This document shows, piece by piece, positions 1 through 6,744 of a stretch of DNA of 10,189 nucleotides; positions within the stretch are counted from its first letter, which is position 1, and each line of letters starts with the position of its first letter. Location of the stretch: NCBI GenBank assembly GCA_050954865.1, contig JBPBQN010000269.1, forward strand, positions 1 to 10,189, in the 5' to 3' direction. A model generated the notes under the pieces. The model was not told where the DNA came from. It made no database searches and worked only from the letters and a program-made list of their open reading frames with translations. This DNA comes from Mucilaginibacter_A sp050954865. Lineage in GTDB: Bacteria; Bacteroidota; Bacteroidia; Sphingobacteriales; Sphingobacteriaceae. The translations under genes and the position numbers were made by a program.

Positions 1-604
1 TCCTGTAATGAACGAGATTGTTTTTCCGGCGGGAATTTTACAGTTTCCTTTTTTCGACCCAAAAGCGGATGATGCGGTAAATTATGGTGGAATCGGCGCC
101 GTGATCGGTCACGAAATGTCTCACGGTTTTGATGATGAAGGAAGTCAGTTTGACAAAGACGGAACTTTGCGCAACTGGTGGACAGCCGAAGACCGCAAAA
201 AATTTGATGCTAAAACGGGTGCTTTAGGTAAACAGTACGATGCTTACACTATTTTAGATACCATCCACGTAAACGGCAAATTAACGATGGGCGAAAACAT
301 CGGAGATTTAGGCGGATTAAACGTTGCTTACACGGCTTTCAAGCTAACCAAACAAGGCCAGAGCAATGAAAAAATTGATGGTTTTACGCCAGATCAGCGC
401 TTTTTCCTTTCCTGGGCGCAAGTTTGGAGATCAAAGATATTAGCTGAAAGTGCTGCACAACGCGTAATCGTTGATCCGCATTCTCCAGATCAGTATCGCG
501 CTATTGGTGCACCGGTAAATATGGATGCCTGGTATACTGCTTTTGATGTAAAACCCGGCGATAAATTATACAAAAAACCGGAAGACCGGATTAAAATCTG
601 GTAA
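1..604 (+). CDS. M13 family metallopeptidase, C-terminal part (5' end outside the window)
   Basis: This is the catalytic end of an M13 (neprilysin/PepO-type) zinc endopeptidase. The reading frame is open from base 2 (the first full codons read P-V-M-N, as in the full copy downstream), so the ATG at base 8 is internal and the gene starts before the window. The zinc motif HEMSH begins at base 110, and the downstream GENIGDLGG motif supplies the third zinc ligand (Glu) and an active-site Asp. The protein ends in the family's usual C-terminal Trp. Over 198 residues it differs from the downstream copy at 19 positions, with no gaps. It is followed by a strong terminator, so it is transcribed separately from the second copy. 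Such enzymes are normally exported and cut peptides in the periplasm or outside; the substrate here is unknown. The family call is very secure. Confidence 0.95.
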   Translation, partial: PVMNEIVFPAGILQFPFFDPKADDAVNYGGIGAVIGHEMSHGFDDEGSQFDKDGTLRNWWTAEDRKKFDAKTGALGKQYDAYTILDTIHVNGKLTMGENIGDLGGLNVAYTAFKLTKQGQSNEKIDGFTPDQRFFLSWAQVWRSKILAESAAQRVIVDPHSPDQYRAIGAPVNMDAWYTAFDVKPGDKLYKKPEDRIKIW

Positions 605-622
605 GTCGAGATTTTTTGTAAT

Positions 623-662
623 AAAAAAGCCTGTTTACTTAAAAAGTAAATAGGCTTTTTTT
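623..662 (+). terminator. Intrinsic terminator after the first M13 gene
   Basis: Bases 623-640 and 644-661 can form an 18-bp stem (one G-U pair) with an AAA loop. The core is GCCTGTTTACTT paired with AAGTAAATAGGC, and the 3' arm ends in a T run. It lies 18 bases after the stop codon. Because the A run mirrors the T run, it may also work for the opposite strand. Confidence 0.88.
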
Positions 663-708
663 ATAATCACTATTTGTTTCATCAATTTTATATGGGTAAA
701 AGCAGTAA

Positions 709-780
709 TATTTTTACACAAGCTTCTTTTATCACCCTTTTTTAATTACTATATTTAACATTTAATTAAAACAGTAATTA
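709..780 (+). promoter_or_regulatory. Possible promoter/operator region of the second M13 gene
   Basis: TATTTTTA at 709-716 is one base from the Bacteroidota -7 consensus TAnnTTTG. An 8-bp perfect inverted repeat, TAATTACT at 743-750 and AGTAATTA at 773-780, sits directly before the ATG at 789 with a 22-base spacer. It could be an operator or a hairpin in the mRNA leader. In DNA this A+T-rich such a repeat can arise by chance, so support is weak. Confidence 0.25.
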
Positions 781-788
781 ATTTTTAA

Positions 789-2855
789 ATGATGAAGTTG
801 AAGTATTCGGGATTAGTAATTGCAGGCGCTGTTTTGATTTCAGCAAATGCAATTGCTGGAAATGGCGAGCCGGTAAAAGGCGCAAAACCAGTTCCACCTA
901 AAAAGTTTATTGATCGTGCAAACATGGATTTGTCGGTAAAACCGGGAGATGATTTTTTTGAGTATGCGAACGGAACATGGTTAAAAAACAACACCATTCC
1001 GGCAAAAGAAACCAGCTGGGGAAGTTTTATGCAGCTGCGTGATTTTAATATTAACGCGGTTCAATCGCTCCTTAAAAAAGCAGAAGCAAATACAAACGCG
1101 GCTCCGGGTTCTATCGAAAAACGTGTTGGCGATTTTTATGCTGCCGGAATGGACAGCGTTACGATTGAGAAATTAGGTTACTCGCCTATTAAACCTGATC
1201 TGAAAAAAATCAACCAGATAAAAGATTTGAAAGGCGTTTTGGATGAAATGGCTTACATGCGTATCAATGGTATCGGTTCGCCGATGTTTGGTTTTGGTAT
1301 CGGTCAGGATAGTAAAAATCCGAACAAAATGGTCGTGAATTTGCGCCAGGGCGGAACTTCCTTGCCAGATCGTGATTATTATTTGAAAAATGATGCACGC
1401 GTACAAAAAATCCAAACGGCTTATAAAAACTACATCGTTACCTTGTTTACTTTAACTGGTACTGATGCTGCAACGGCACAAAAAAATGCGGAAACGGTTT
1501 TCAATATCGAAAAAGCGTTTGCAACTTCACAAATGAGCCGTGTTGAAATGCGTAATCCGCAGAAAACTTATAACAAGTTTGCCGTAGCAGATTTTAGTAA
1601 AACGGCTCCGGAACTTCATTTTCCGCAAATGCTGACGGATTTGAAAGTGAAAGCACAGGATTCTATCTTGGTTGGTCAGCCAAAGTTTTTTGTTGATTTA
1701 AACAGTATGTTAACCACTACATCGGTTGCCGATTGGAAAACGTATTTGCAATGGAATCTTTTAAGAGGTTCGGCTTCTTTATTAAGTTCGCCATTTGTTA
1801 AAGCCAGCTTTGCTTACAGCTCGGTTTTAAGCGGACAAAAAGTGCAAACGCCGCGCTGGCAACGCATGTCATCTGCAACAGATGGCACACTTGGCGAATT
1901 GCTTGGACAATTATATGTGAAAGAATATTTTACACCAGAAGCCAAAGCACGCATGGAAGAATTAGTAAGCAATTTACGCAAAGCTTACGCCATCCGCATC
2001 AGCAAATTGGATTGGATGAGCGATGCTACCAAGCAAAAAGCGCTGGCCAAATTGAATGCTTTCACGCCAAAAATTGGTTATCCAAACCATTGGGAAACAT
2101 ACACCGGTTTGGAAGTTAACCGTGGCACTTTTTACCAAAACGTTCGTAATGCCAGCAAATGGGGTTATAATGATAATGTTAAAAAATTAGGCAAACCGGT
2201 TGATCGTACGCTTTGGGGCATGACGCCGCCAACGGTAAATGCGTATTATAGTCCGGTAATGAATGAAATTGTTTTCCCTGCGGGAATTTTACAGTTTCCA
2301 TTCTTCGACCCAAAAGCTGATGATGCGGTAAATTATGGCGGAATTGGTGCCGTGATCGGTCATGAAATGTCTCACGGTTTTGACGACCAGGGAAGCCAAT
2401 ACGATAAAGACGGAACTTTGCGCAACTGGTGGACTGCAGAAGACCGCAAAAAATTTGAAGAAAAAACGGGTGCTTTAGGTAAACAATATGATGGTTATAC
2501 CATTTTAGATTCCATCCATGTAAATGGTAAATTAACCATGGGTGAAAACATTGGTGATTTAGGCGGATTGAACGTGGCTTACACGGCTTTTAAACTGACT
2601 AAACAAGGCCAAGGCAACGAAAAAATTGACGGTTTTACACCAGATCAGCGTTTCTTTTTGTCTTTTGCACAAATCTGGAGAGGCAAAAAATTAGCCGAAT
2701 CTGCTGCACAACAAGTAGTAACCGATCCGCATTCGCCAGAGCAGTACCGTGCCATCGGTGCGCCGGTAAACATGGATGCCTGGTACACTGCTTTTGATGT
2801 AAAACCTGGTGATAAATTGTACAAAGCTCCTGCAGACCGGATTCGGATGTGGTAG
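789..2855 (+). CDS. M13 family zinc metallopeptidase (PepO/neprilysin type), full length
   Basis: At 688 residues this is a normal length for an exported M13 endopeptidase. An N-terminal signal peptide is visible: basic MMKLK, a hydrophobic stretch to about residue 19, and an A-I-A cleavage site near residues 21-23, with no lipobox Cys. The M13 N-terminal domain follows from about residue 42 (DFFEYANGTW). The catalytic domain has N484-A-Y-Y, the zinc site H525-E526-x-x-H529, and GENIGDLGG with E586 as third zinc ligand and D590. Two ATG codons lie in tandem (789 and 792); either fits. The last 199 codons align without gaps with the truncated gene upstream, so the two are tandem duplicates. 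Both copies keep every visible catalytic residue, so both should be active. Substrate preference cannot be read from the sequence. Confidence 0.97.
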   Translation: MMKLKYSGLVIAGAVLISANAIAGNGEPVKGAKPVPPKKFIDRANMDLSVKPGDDFFEYANGTWLKNNTIPAKETSWGSFMQLRDFNINAVQSLLKKAEANTNAAPGSIEKRVGDFYAAGMDSVTIEKLGYSPIKPDLKKINQIKDLKGVLDEMAYMRINGIGSPMFGFGIGQDSKNPNKMVVNLRQGGTSLPDRDYYLKNDARVQKIQTAYKNYIVTLFTLTGTDAATAQKNAETVFNIEKAFATSQMSRVEMRNPQKTYNKFAVADFSKTAPELHFPQMLTDLKVKAQDSILVGQPKFFVDLNSMLTTTSVADWKTYLQWNLLRGSASLLSSPFVKASFAYSSVLSGQKVQTPRWQRMSSATDGTLGELLGQLYVKEYFTPEAKARMEELVSNLRKAYAIRISKLDWMSDATKQKALAKLNAFTPKIGYPNHWETYTGLEVNRGTFYQNVRNASKWGYNDNVKKLGKPVDRTLWGMTPPTVNAYYSPVMNEIVFPAGILQFPFFDPKADDAVNYGGIGAVIGHEMSHGFDDQGSQYDKDGTLRNWWTAEDRKKFEEKTGALGKQYDGYTILDSIHVNGKLTMGENIGDLGGLNVAYTAFKLTKQGQGNEKIDGFTPDQRFFLSFAQIWRGKKLAESAAQQVVTDPHSPEQYRAIGAPVNMDAWYTAFDVKPGDKLYKAPADRIRMW
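2259..2855 (+). repeat. Diverged direct repeat of bases 8-604 (gene duplication)
   Basis: Bases 8-604 and 2259-2855 align at a constant offset of 2251 with no insertion or deletion. The encoded proteins are identical at 179 of 198 positions. Similarity stops at the two stop codons: the terminators and downstream DNA differ. This is a tandem paralogue pair, not a mobile repeat. Confidence 0.93.
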
Positions 2856-2876
2856 ATTGAGGTTTTTATGGTGGTA

Positions 2877-2912
2877 AAAGGAGCTCGTGATCTTTGGATT
2901 GCGGGCTTTTTT
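2877..2912 (+). terminator. Likely intrinsic terminator after the second M13 gene
   Basis: AAAGGAGCTCG (2877-2887) can pair with CGGGCTTTTTT (2902-2912) as an 11-bp stem including three G-U pairs, with a 14-base loop and a terminal T run. It starts 22 bases after the stop codon. It is weaker than the terminator of the first copy and unrelated to it in sequence. Confidence 0.6.
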
Positions 2913-3055
2913 GATTACCGAAATTTGGTTAGTTTAGACCTGAGACAGATTGAAGAAATTTTATTAAACCCGTGTGAATAATCCTTTCAAATATTGCCAA
3001 ATATCTATACAAGGAGAAATATTATCATTTACAAAATAGAATTAAAAAAGAGTAT

Positions 3056-3592
3056 TTGAAAGTTCAGGATATTGAAAAATCACACTTTGATATACTTTCC
3101 AAACTTTTAATTTCTGGCGAAGATCATAGGTTTTTATATCATATTGGTTTTGATGTTATAGCGATTTTAAGAGCTTTTAAAAATAGAGTATTTTTAAATA
3201 AAGTTGAAGGAGCAAGTACAATTGAACAACAGTTAGTTCGAGTTATTACCAATAATTATGAAAGAAATTTAAAACGAAAAATTCAAGAAATATTACTTGC
3301 CACATCGTTAACATCTTTAGTGCCGAGGGAATACTTACCCGCAATATATTTGAACATTGCGTATTATGGAACCGGAATGAATAATTTATCTCAAGCTCTA
3401 CAGAAATTTGGAATCAAAAATATAAGTGAAATTTCTTTAGATAAGGCAGCGGAAATTGTTTCAAGAATTAAATATCCGGAACCAAAAAATGGAAATATAA
3501 AACGTTTAAACCAAATTAGCTTAAGAAAAACACATCTTATTTCACTCTACAATAAACATCTAAACAAAAAGATACTTAAAATTTATGGTTAA
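3056..3592 (+). CDS. Minimal GT51 peptidoglycan glycosyltransferase-like protein without membrane anchor
   Basis: The 178 residues are almost entirely a family GT51 (transglycosylase) domain, as in class A PBPs and MtgA, which polymerise lipid II. Family motifs appear in order: G-E22-D-x-x-F-x-x-H-x-G-F-D, G52-A-S-T-I-E-Q-Q-L, R74-K-I-Q-E78 and a Y-L-N-I-A-Y-Y-G stretch near residues 98-105. Both catalytic glutamates (E22, E78) are present. There is no signal peptide, transmembrane helix or transpeptidase domain. The start is uncertain: the TTG at 3056 is the only usual start codon; the frame stays open upstream to a TGA at 2975-2977, but those 26 codons hold no ATG, GTG or TTG and encode no hydrophobic segment. 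An AAGGAG at 3011-3016 is too distant to serve the TTG. The stop overlaps the next gene by 8 bases, so the two are probably translated together. Base composition is far more A+T-rich than the host genes. The fold is secure; cellular role and location are unknown. Confidence 0.82.
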   Translation: MKVQDIEKSHFDILSKLLISGEDHRFLYHIGFDVIAILRAFKNRVFLNKVEGASTIEQQLVRVITNNYERNLKRKIQEILLATSLTSLVPREYLPAIYLNIAYYGTGMNNLSQALQKFGIKNISEISLDKAAEIVSRIKYPEPKNGNIKRLNQISLRKTHLISLYNKHLNKKILKIYG

Positions 3593-4277
3593 CATTTTGG
3601 ATTATATAAATTTATCAGAGGCATCAAATGGAATCGTTAACATTTATTCTACATCTAATGAGTTTAAAGACTACTATTCTACAATAAATGATATTGAAAA
3701 AAGATCAATAATTAGGCATTTTATAATTAACAATGTTCCTTATGCTTTCAAAGAAAAGCCCGTTCTATACGAGCAATTGATTCAATATTTTGCAGATAAA
3801 TTACAAATTAGCACAAATGATATTAAATTAATTGGCAGTACTAAAACTGGATTTTCTATGAGTCCACCACCTAATTATGGTAAAGAATTTGGTAGTCACA
3901 GTGATTTAGATTTTTCAATAATTAACTCAGATATTTTCTTCACCCTTGAAGCAGAATTCAAAAATTGGGCAGATCAATATAAAAATAAAGAAATATCATC
4001 TACTGCTAAGCAAGAATTGTATTGGAATCAAAATTTATACGAAGTTCCGAAGTATCAACTAAAAAATGGATTTATTGATTCTTATAAAATTCTCAATCGA
4101 TCTAGTTTCCCAACTACTCAAAAATTAAATAATAGTCTTTTTCTCATTACAACTAATTTAAATAAACTTCATTCAATTGAAGTTAAAGGTGCATCTGTAA
4201 GAGTTTATAAATCTTGGAATAGTTTCGTAAATAAGCTCAATCAAAATATTGAACTTATTTTGAATAAAATTATTTAA
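3585..4277 (+). CDS. Nucleotidyltransferase-fold protein of unknown substrate, paired with GT51 protein
   Basis: The 230-residue protein shows the signature of the polymerase-beta-like nucleotidyltransferase superfamily: G84-S85, then S106-D107-L-D109-F as two metal-binding aspartates. The 21 residues between GS and DxD are longer than in minimal MNTs and include a PPP segment and G-K-E-F-G. I cannot place the third acidic residue with confidence. About 80 residues, mostly helical in character, precede the motif, and a basic segment near residues 200-215 (E-V-K-G-A-S-V-R-V-Y-K-S-W) closes the core. There is no export signal, so it should be cytoplasmic. Its ATG lies inside the 3' end of the GT51 gene (8-base overlap, different frame). 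Composition is very A+T-rich: 13 of 60 bases are G or C at 3661-3720. It could modify RNA or protein, or make a nucleotide signal; nothing here decides which. It is not visibly a CD-NTase with a neighbouring CBASS effector. Confidence 0.7.
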   Translation: MVNILDYINLSEASNGIVNIYSTSNEFKDYYSTINDIEKRSIIRHFIINNVPYAFKEKPVLYEQLIQYFADKLQISTNDIKLIGSTKTGFSMSPPPNYGKEFGSHSDLDFSIINSDIFFTLEAEFKNWADQYKNKEISSTAKQELYWNQNLYEVPKYQLKNGFIDSYKILNRSSFPTTQKLNNSLFLITTNLNKLHSIEVKGASVRVYKSWNSFVNKLNQNIELILNKII

Positions 4278-4298
4278 CTCTGAAATTGACATCAGATC

Positions 4299-4329
4299 AT
4301 TTAATATTGAAAGTATTCAGATATTAAAT
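4299..4329. repeat. A+T-rich inverted repeat at the 3' edge of the GT51/NTase cassette
   Basis: ATTTAATAT at 4299-4307 and ATATTAAAT at 4321-4329 are perfect 9-bp inverted arms with a 13-base loop, 21 bases after the NTase stop. A third TTTAATAT occurs at 4334-4341. There is no T run, so it is not a classic terminator. It may stabilise the mRNA 3' end, mark a cassette boundary, or be chance in A+T-rich DNA. Confidence 0.35.
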
Positions 4330-4348
4330 CATGTTTAATATCAACAAC

Positions 4349-4356
4349 TAATTTCG
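4349..4356 (+). promoter_or_regulatory. Candidate -7 box of mnmD
   Basis: TAATTTCG differs at one position from TAnnTTTG and ends 4 bases before the mnmD ATG (4361). I see no clear -33 TTTG. If real, the transcript would start at or next to the ATG. Confidence 0.35.
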
Positions 4357-4360
4357 CTTC

Positions 4361-5044
4361 ATGCTCCAACTCACCCAAACCGCCGACGGCTCCAACACCA
4401 TTTACAACTCAGAAATCGGCGAAAACTACCATTCCAAACACGGCGCGCTACAAGAAAGCCAGCACGTTTTCCTGCAATCCGGCTTACAATATTTTTTATC
4501 GGTAAAAGAAGCATCCGGAATTATGGAGCAAAAAGTTACCGTACTGGAAGTTGGTTTAGGAACGTGTTTAAACTTTTTGCTTTCTGCAGATTATTGTACG
4601 CAGCAGCAAATCAAACTGGATTATGTTGGCATTGAAGCTTTTCCGTTGAATACGGATTTGATCAAACAAACCGGTTACGATCAGTACATCAGCAAAGATT
4701 TGTGGGACAATTTTCAGGGAATGTATCCTTCCGCCATCAACCATAAAGTAAAAATCAATGCTTTTTGCGAGCTGGAACTGGTGCATCGGGAATTACTCAA
4801 TTTTGAATCGCCGCAGTTATTTGATGTGATCTATTTTGATGCTTTTGCCGCCATCCATCAACCTGAAATGTGGAGCGAAGAAGCTATTGCACACACAGTT
4901 TCTTTTTTAAAAACAGGAGGCATTTTTGTTACGTATGCCATCACCGGAAATTTAAAACGGCAGTTAAAAGCTTTAAATTTTAAAGTGGAAAAAGCACCAG
5001 GCGCGCCGGGCAAACGGGAAATGCTGCGGGCAACAAAGATGTAA
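4361..5044 (+). CDS. mnmD: tRNA (5-methylaminomethyl-2-thiouridine)(34) methyltransferase MnmD
   Basis: MnmD uses S-adenosylmethionine to methylate the 5-aminomethyl group of 2-thiouridine at the wobble position (U34) of certain tRNAs, the last step after MnmE/MnmG. The 227 residues match a stand-alone MnmC1-type (DUF752) methyltransferase. Family signatures are D9-G-S-N-T near the start, Y23-H-S-x-H-G-A-x-Q-E-S-x-H-V-F, the SAM-binding loop E63-V-G-L-G-T-C-L-N71, D155-V-I-Y-F-D160-A-F, and the C-terminal K-x-P-G-x-P-G-K-R-E-M-L-R-A. The FAD oxidase half of bifunctional MnmC is absent, as is usual in Bacteroidota. The protein is cytoplasmic. G+C returns to a host-like level here (29 of 60 bases at 4381-4440), marking the end of the A+T-rich insert. 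No terminator is visible after it. Confidence 0.93.
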   Translation: MLQLTQTADGSNTIYNSEIGENYHSKHGALQESQHVFLQSGLQYFLSVKEASGIMEQKVTVLEVGLGTCLNFLLSADYCTQQQIKLDYVGIEAFPLNTDLIKQTGYDQYISKDLWDNFQGMYPSAINHKVKINAFCELELVHRELLNFESPQLFDVIYFDAFAAIHQPEMWSEEAIAHTVSFLKTGGIFVTYAITGNLKRQLKALNFKVEKAPGAPGKREMLRATKM

Positions 5045-5046
5045 GG

Positions 5047-5065
5047 CTTCTTTTATCGGCATAAA
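5047..5065. repeat. Dispersed 19-bp motif, copy 1
   Basis: CTTCTTTTATCGGCATAAA, just after the mnmD stop. It shares the exact 15-mer TTTTATCGGCATAAA with bases 6721-6735. Its core TTTAT-CGGC-ATAAA has perfect 5-bp inverted arms, as an operator or small hairpin might. Confidence 0.4.
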
Positions 5066-5127
5066 TTTAACTTTAAAAAAATGACTTTAAATAGATGTAT
5101 AATTGTTTATCTTATATAAAGAATAAA

Positions 5128-5760
5128 ATGAGCTTAATAGAAAATTTGAACTGGCGTTATGCCACCAAAAGAATGAACGGACAAAAAGTTCCGCAAGAAA
5201 AAGTTGATCAGATTTTAGAAGCAATCCGTTTAGCACCAACTTCTTTTGGTTTACAACCATTTACTGTTTTGGTAATTGAAAACGAAGAACTGCGCAAAAC
5301 AATCCAGCCGGTTGCCTACAATCAGCCGCAAATATTTGAAGCTTCGCACCTGCTGGTTTTTGCGGCCTGGACGGATATTACGGAACAACAGATTGATGCT
5401 TTTATGGCTGATACTGCAAAAGAAAGAGGAATTGATGTGGCAAATCTTGCTGGTTATAAAAACGTAATTACTGGTACAGTTGAACGTTTAACACCGGAAC
5501 AACGCTCAAACTGGGCTACAAAGCAAGCTTATATTGCTTTTGGTATTGGCCTGGCTGCCGCGGCAGAATTAAAAGTGGATGCTACACCGATGGAAGGTTT
5601 TGATGCTGTTGGTTTGGATACTGTTTTAGGTTTGCAGGCAAAAGGTTTGCACGCCGTAACCATTATGCCTTTGGGCTATCGTGATGAAGCAAACGACCCG
5701 CTGGCACAAGCGAAAAAAGTTCGCCGCGCTACAGAAGAGTTGTTTATCAAAATGGCTTAG
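5128..5760 (+). CDS. Nitroreductase family NAD(P)H-dependent FMN oxidoreductase
   Basis: This is a cytoplasmic FMN flavoprotein of the NfsB-like nitroreductase family, which transfers electrons from NAD(P)H to nitro compounds, quinones or flavins. I chose the ATG at 5128 (210 residues) over the upstream ATG at 5095: the family begins close to the R-Y-A-T-K-R-M motif (R10), and the extra 11 residues (MYNCLSYIKNK) do not resemble it. Visible family features are R10-Y11 and K14-R15 for the FMN phosphate, A36-P-T-S-F-G-L-Q-P-F45, a central K-Q-A-Y-I-A-F-G helix, and a C-terminal L-G-Y-R-D-E followed by K-K-V-R-R that completes the FMN site. A strong terminator follows, so it ends its own unit. 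The physiological substrate cannot be told. Confidence 0.9.
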   Translation: MSLIENLNWRYATKRMNGQKVPQEKVDQILEAIRLAPTSFGLQPFTVLVIENEELRKTIQPVAYNQPQIFEASHLLVFAAWTDITEQQIDAFMADTAKERGIDVANLAGYKNVITGTVERLTPEQRSNWATKQAYIAFGIGLAAAAELKVDATPMEGFDAVGLDTVLGLQAKGLHAVTIMPLGYRDEANDPLAQAKKVRRATEELFIKMA

Positions 5761-5780
5761 TTTAAATTTTATCTGATTTG

Positions 5781-5815
5781 AAAAATCCTGATGTGTAAAA
5801 CGTCAGGATTTTTTT
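5781..5815 (+). terminator. Intrinsic terminator after the nitroreductase gene
   Basis: AAAAATCCTGA (5781-5791) pairs perfectly with TCAGGATTTTT (5803-5813), 11 bp, with an 11-base spacer and a T run to 5815. It begins 21 bases after the stop codon. Confidence 0.92.
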
Positions 5816-5837
5816 GTTTGAAGCGGTTTCTGCGATG

Positions 5838-5856
5838 CTGTTTTTACAGGTAAAAA
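5838..5856. repeat. Dispersed 19-bp motif, diverged copy 2
   Basis: CTGTTTTTACAGGTAAAAA matches the copy at 6717-6735 at 15 of 19 positions. The exact 13-mer GATGCTGTTTTTA (5834-5846) recurs at 6713-6725. It lies between the nitroreductase terminator and the mazG promoter. Confidence 0.35.
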
Positions 5857-5857
5857 A

Positions 5858-5886
5858 TTGACGTGACTAAATAAACTTTATTTTTG
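5858..5886 (+). promoter_or_regulatory. Bacteroidota-type promoter of mazG
   Basis: TATTTTTG at 5879-5886 fits TAnnTTTG exactly, and TTG at 5858-5860 lies 18 bases upstream as the -33 element. The ATG of mazG is at 5903, so the predicted leader is only about ten bases. This is the most complete promoter in the window. Confidence 0.65.
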
Positions 5887-5902
5887 ATTTCAAACTAAAA
5901 TT

Positions 5903-6706
5903 ATGCCATTACCAATTCCTCCTGCGCAGCAAAATCCGGGTGCTGCTTTTGAACGTTTGCTGACCATTTTAAATGATCTCCGCGAAAATTGTCCATGGGA
6001 TAAAAAGCAGACTATGGAAACATTGCGGCATCTTACCATCGAAGAAACTTACGAACTGGCCGATGCCATTTTAGAAAACGATCAGCAGGAAATCAAAAAA
6101 GAACTGGGCGATGTGATGATGCACCTCGTTTTTTATGCGCGGATTGCTTCCGAAAAAGGCGATTTTGATATTGCAGATGTGTTGAATGGTGTTTGCGAGA
6201 AATTAATCCACCGTCACCCACACATTTATGCCGAAGTTGAAGTGCAAAATGAAGAAGACGTAAAACGCAACTGGGAACAACTGAAGCTAAAAGAAGGCAA
6301 TAAATCCGTTTTGGGCGGCGTTCCGGCATCGCTTCCGGCTTTGGTTAAAGCTTCACGGATACAGGAAAAAGCACGCGGCGTTGGTTTCGATTGGGAGAAC
6401 AAAAACCAGGTTTGGGAAAAAGTAGAAGAAGAATTGCAGGAATTTAAGGCTGAATTCCAGGTGCTAAACGAAGCATCCATCGATCAGGAAAAAGCCGAAG
6501 GTGAGTTTGGCGATTTACTTTTTTCGTTGATTAATTATGCGCGTTTCATCAATATCAACCCAGAAAATGCTTTGGAAAAAACGAATAAAAAATTTATCAA
6601 ACGTTTTCAGTATCTCGAACAAAAAGCAAAAGAACAAGGTAAGCTATTGCAGGATATGACTTTGGCAGAAATGGATGTTTACTGGAACGAGGCGAAGAAG
6701 ATTTGA
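5903..6706 (+). CDS. mazG: Nucleoside triphosphate pyrophosphohydrolase MazG
   Basis: MazG hydrolyses nucleoside triphosphates to monophosphate and pyrophosphate in the cytoplasm, clearing non-canonical nucleotides and, in some bacteria, lowering ppGpp. The 267 residues are the usual length for the two-domain form. Domain 1 carries L26-R-E-N-C-P-W-D33, then E47-E48-x-x-E51 and E67-x-x-D70 as magnesium ligands. A conserved H103-R-H-P-H follows, then V136-L-G-G-V-P and the linker with A157-R-x-V-G-F-D-W. Domain 2 repeats the motif as E176-E177-x-x-E180 and E201-x-x-D204, so both halves look catalytically competent. It has its own promoter. No terminator separates it from the small membrane gene 38 bases downstream, so read-through is likely. 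It is a housekeeping gene, not part of a toxin-antitoxin system despite the name. Confidence 0.96.
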   Translation: MPLPIPPAQQNPGAAFERLLTILNDLRENCPWDKKQTMETLRHLTIEETYELADAILENDQQEIKKELGDVMMHLVFYARIASEKGDFDIADVLNGVCEKLIHRHPHIYAEVEVQNEEDVKRNWEQLKLKEGNKSVLGGVPASLPALVKASRIQEKARGVGFDWENKNQVWEKVEEELQEFKAEFQVLNEASIDQEKAEGEFGDLLFSLINYARFININPENALEKTNKKFIKRFQYLEQKAKEQGKLLQDMTLAEMDVYWNEAKKI

Positions 6707-6716
6707 TTGAATGATG

Positions 6717-6735
6717 CTGTTTTTATCGGCATAAA
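6717..6735. repeat. Dispersed 19-bp motif, copy 3
   Basis: CTGTTTTTATCGGCATAAA, directly after the mazG stop and 9 bases before the next ATG. It contains the TTTAT-CGGC-ATAAA core with inverted arms. The sequence CTGTTTTTATCGGC followed by CTAAA recurs inside the serine hydrolase signal peptide codons at 7080-7098. Confidence 0.4.
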
Positions 6736-6744
6736 ATAAGTGAT

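Noticed and set aside
2868..2981. A 37-codon frame after the second M13 gene starting at ATG 2868
   Set aside because: It runs through the predicted terminator stem and T run, shows no recognisable domain, and has no matching upstream signal. I treat it as chance.
3585..4277. CBASS-type cyclic nucleotide synthase
   Set aside because: The GS...DxD motif is shared with many NTases. No CBASS effector (phospholipase, nuclease, transmembrane or SAVED protein) is adjacent, and the GT51 partner does not fit.
4299..4329. Intrinsic terminator for the GT51/NTase operon
   Set aside because: The stem is entirely A+T and no T run follows, so I list it only as an inverted repeat.
5095..5127. Upstream ATG as the start of the nitroreductase gene
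   Set aside because: The added 11 residues do not resemble the family N-terminus; the ATG at 5128 gives the usual beginning just before R-Y-A-T-K-R.
5903..6706. MazG as part of a MazEF toxin-antitoxin locus
   Set aside because: No mazE or mazF is present; the protein is the common two-domain housekeeping pyrophosphohydrolase.
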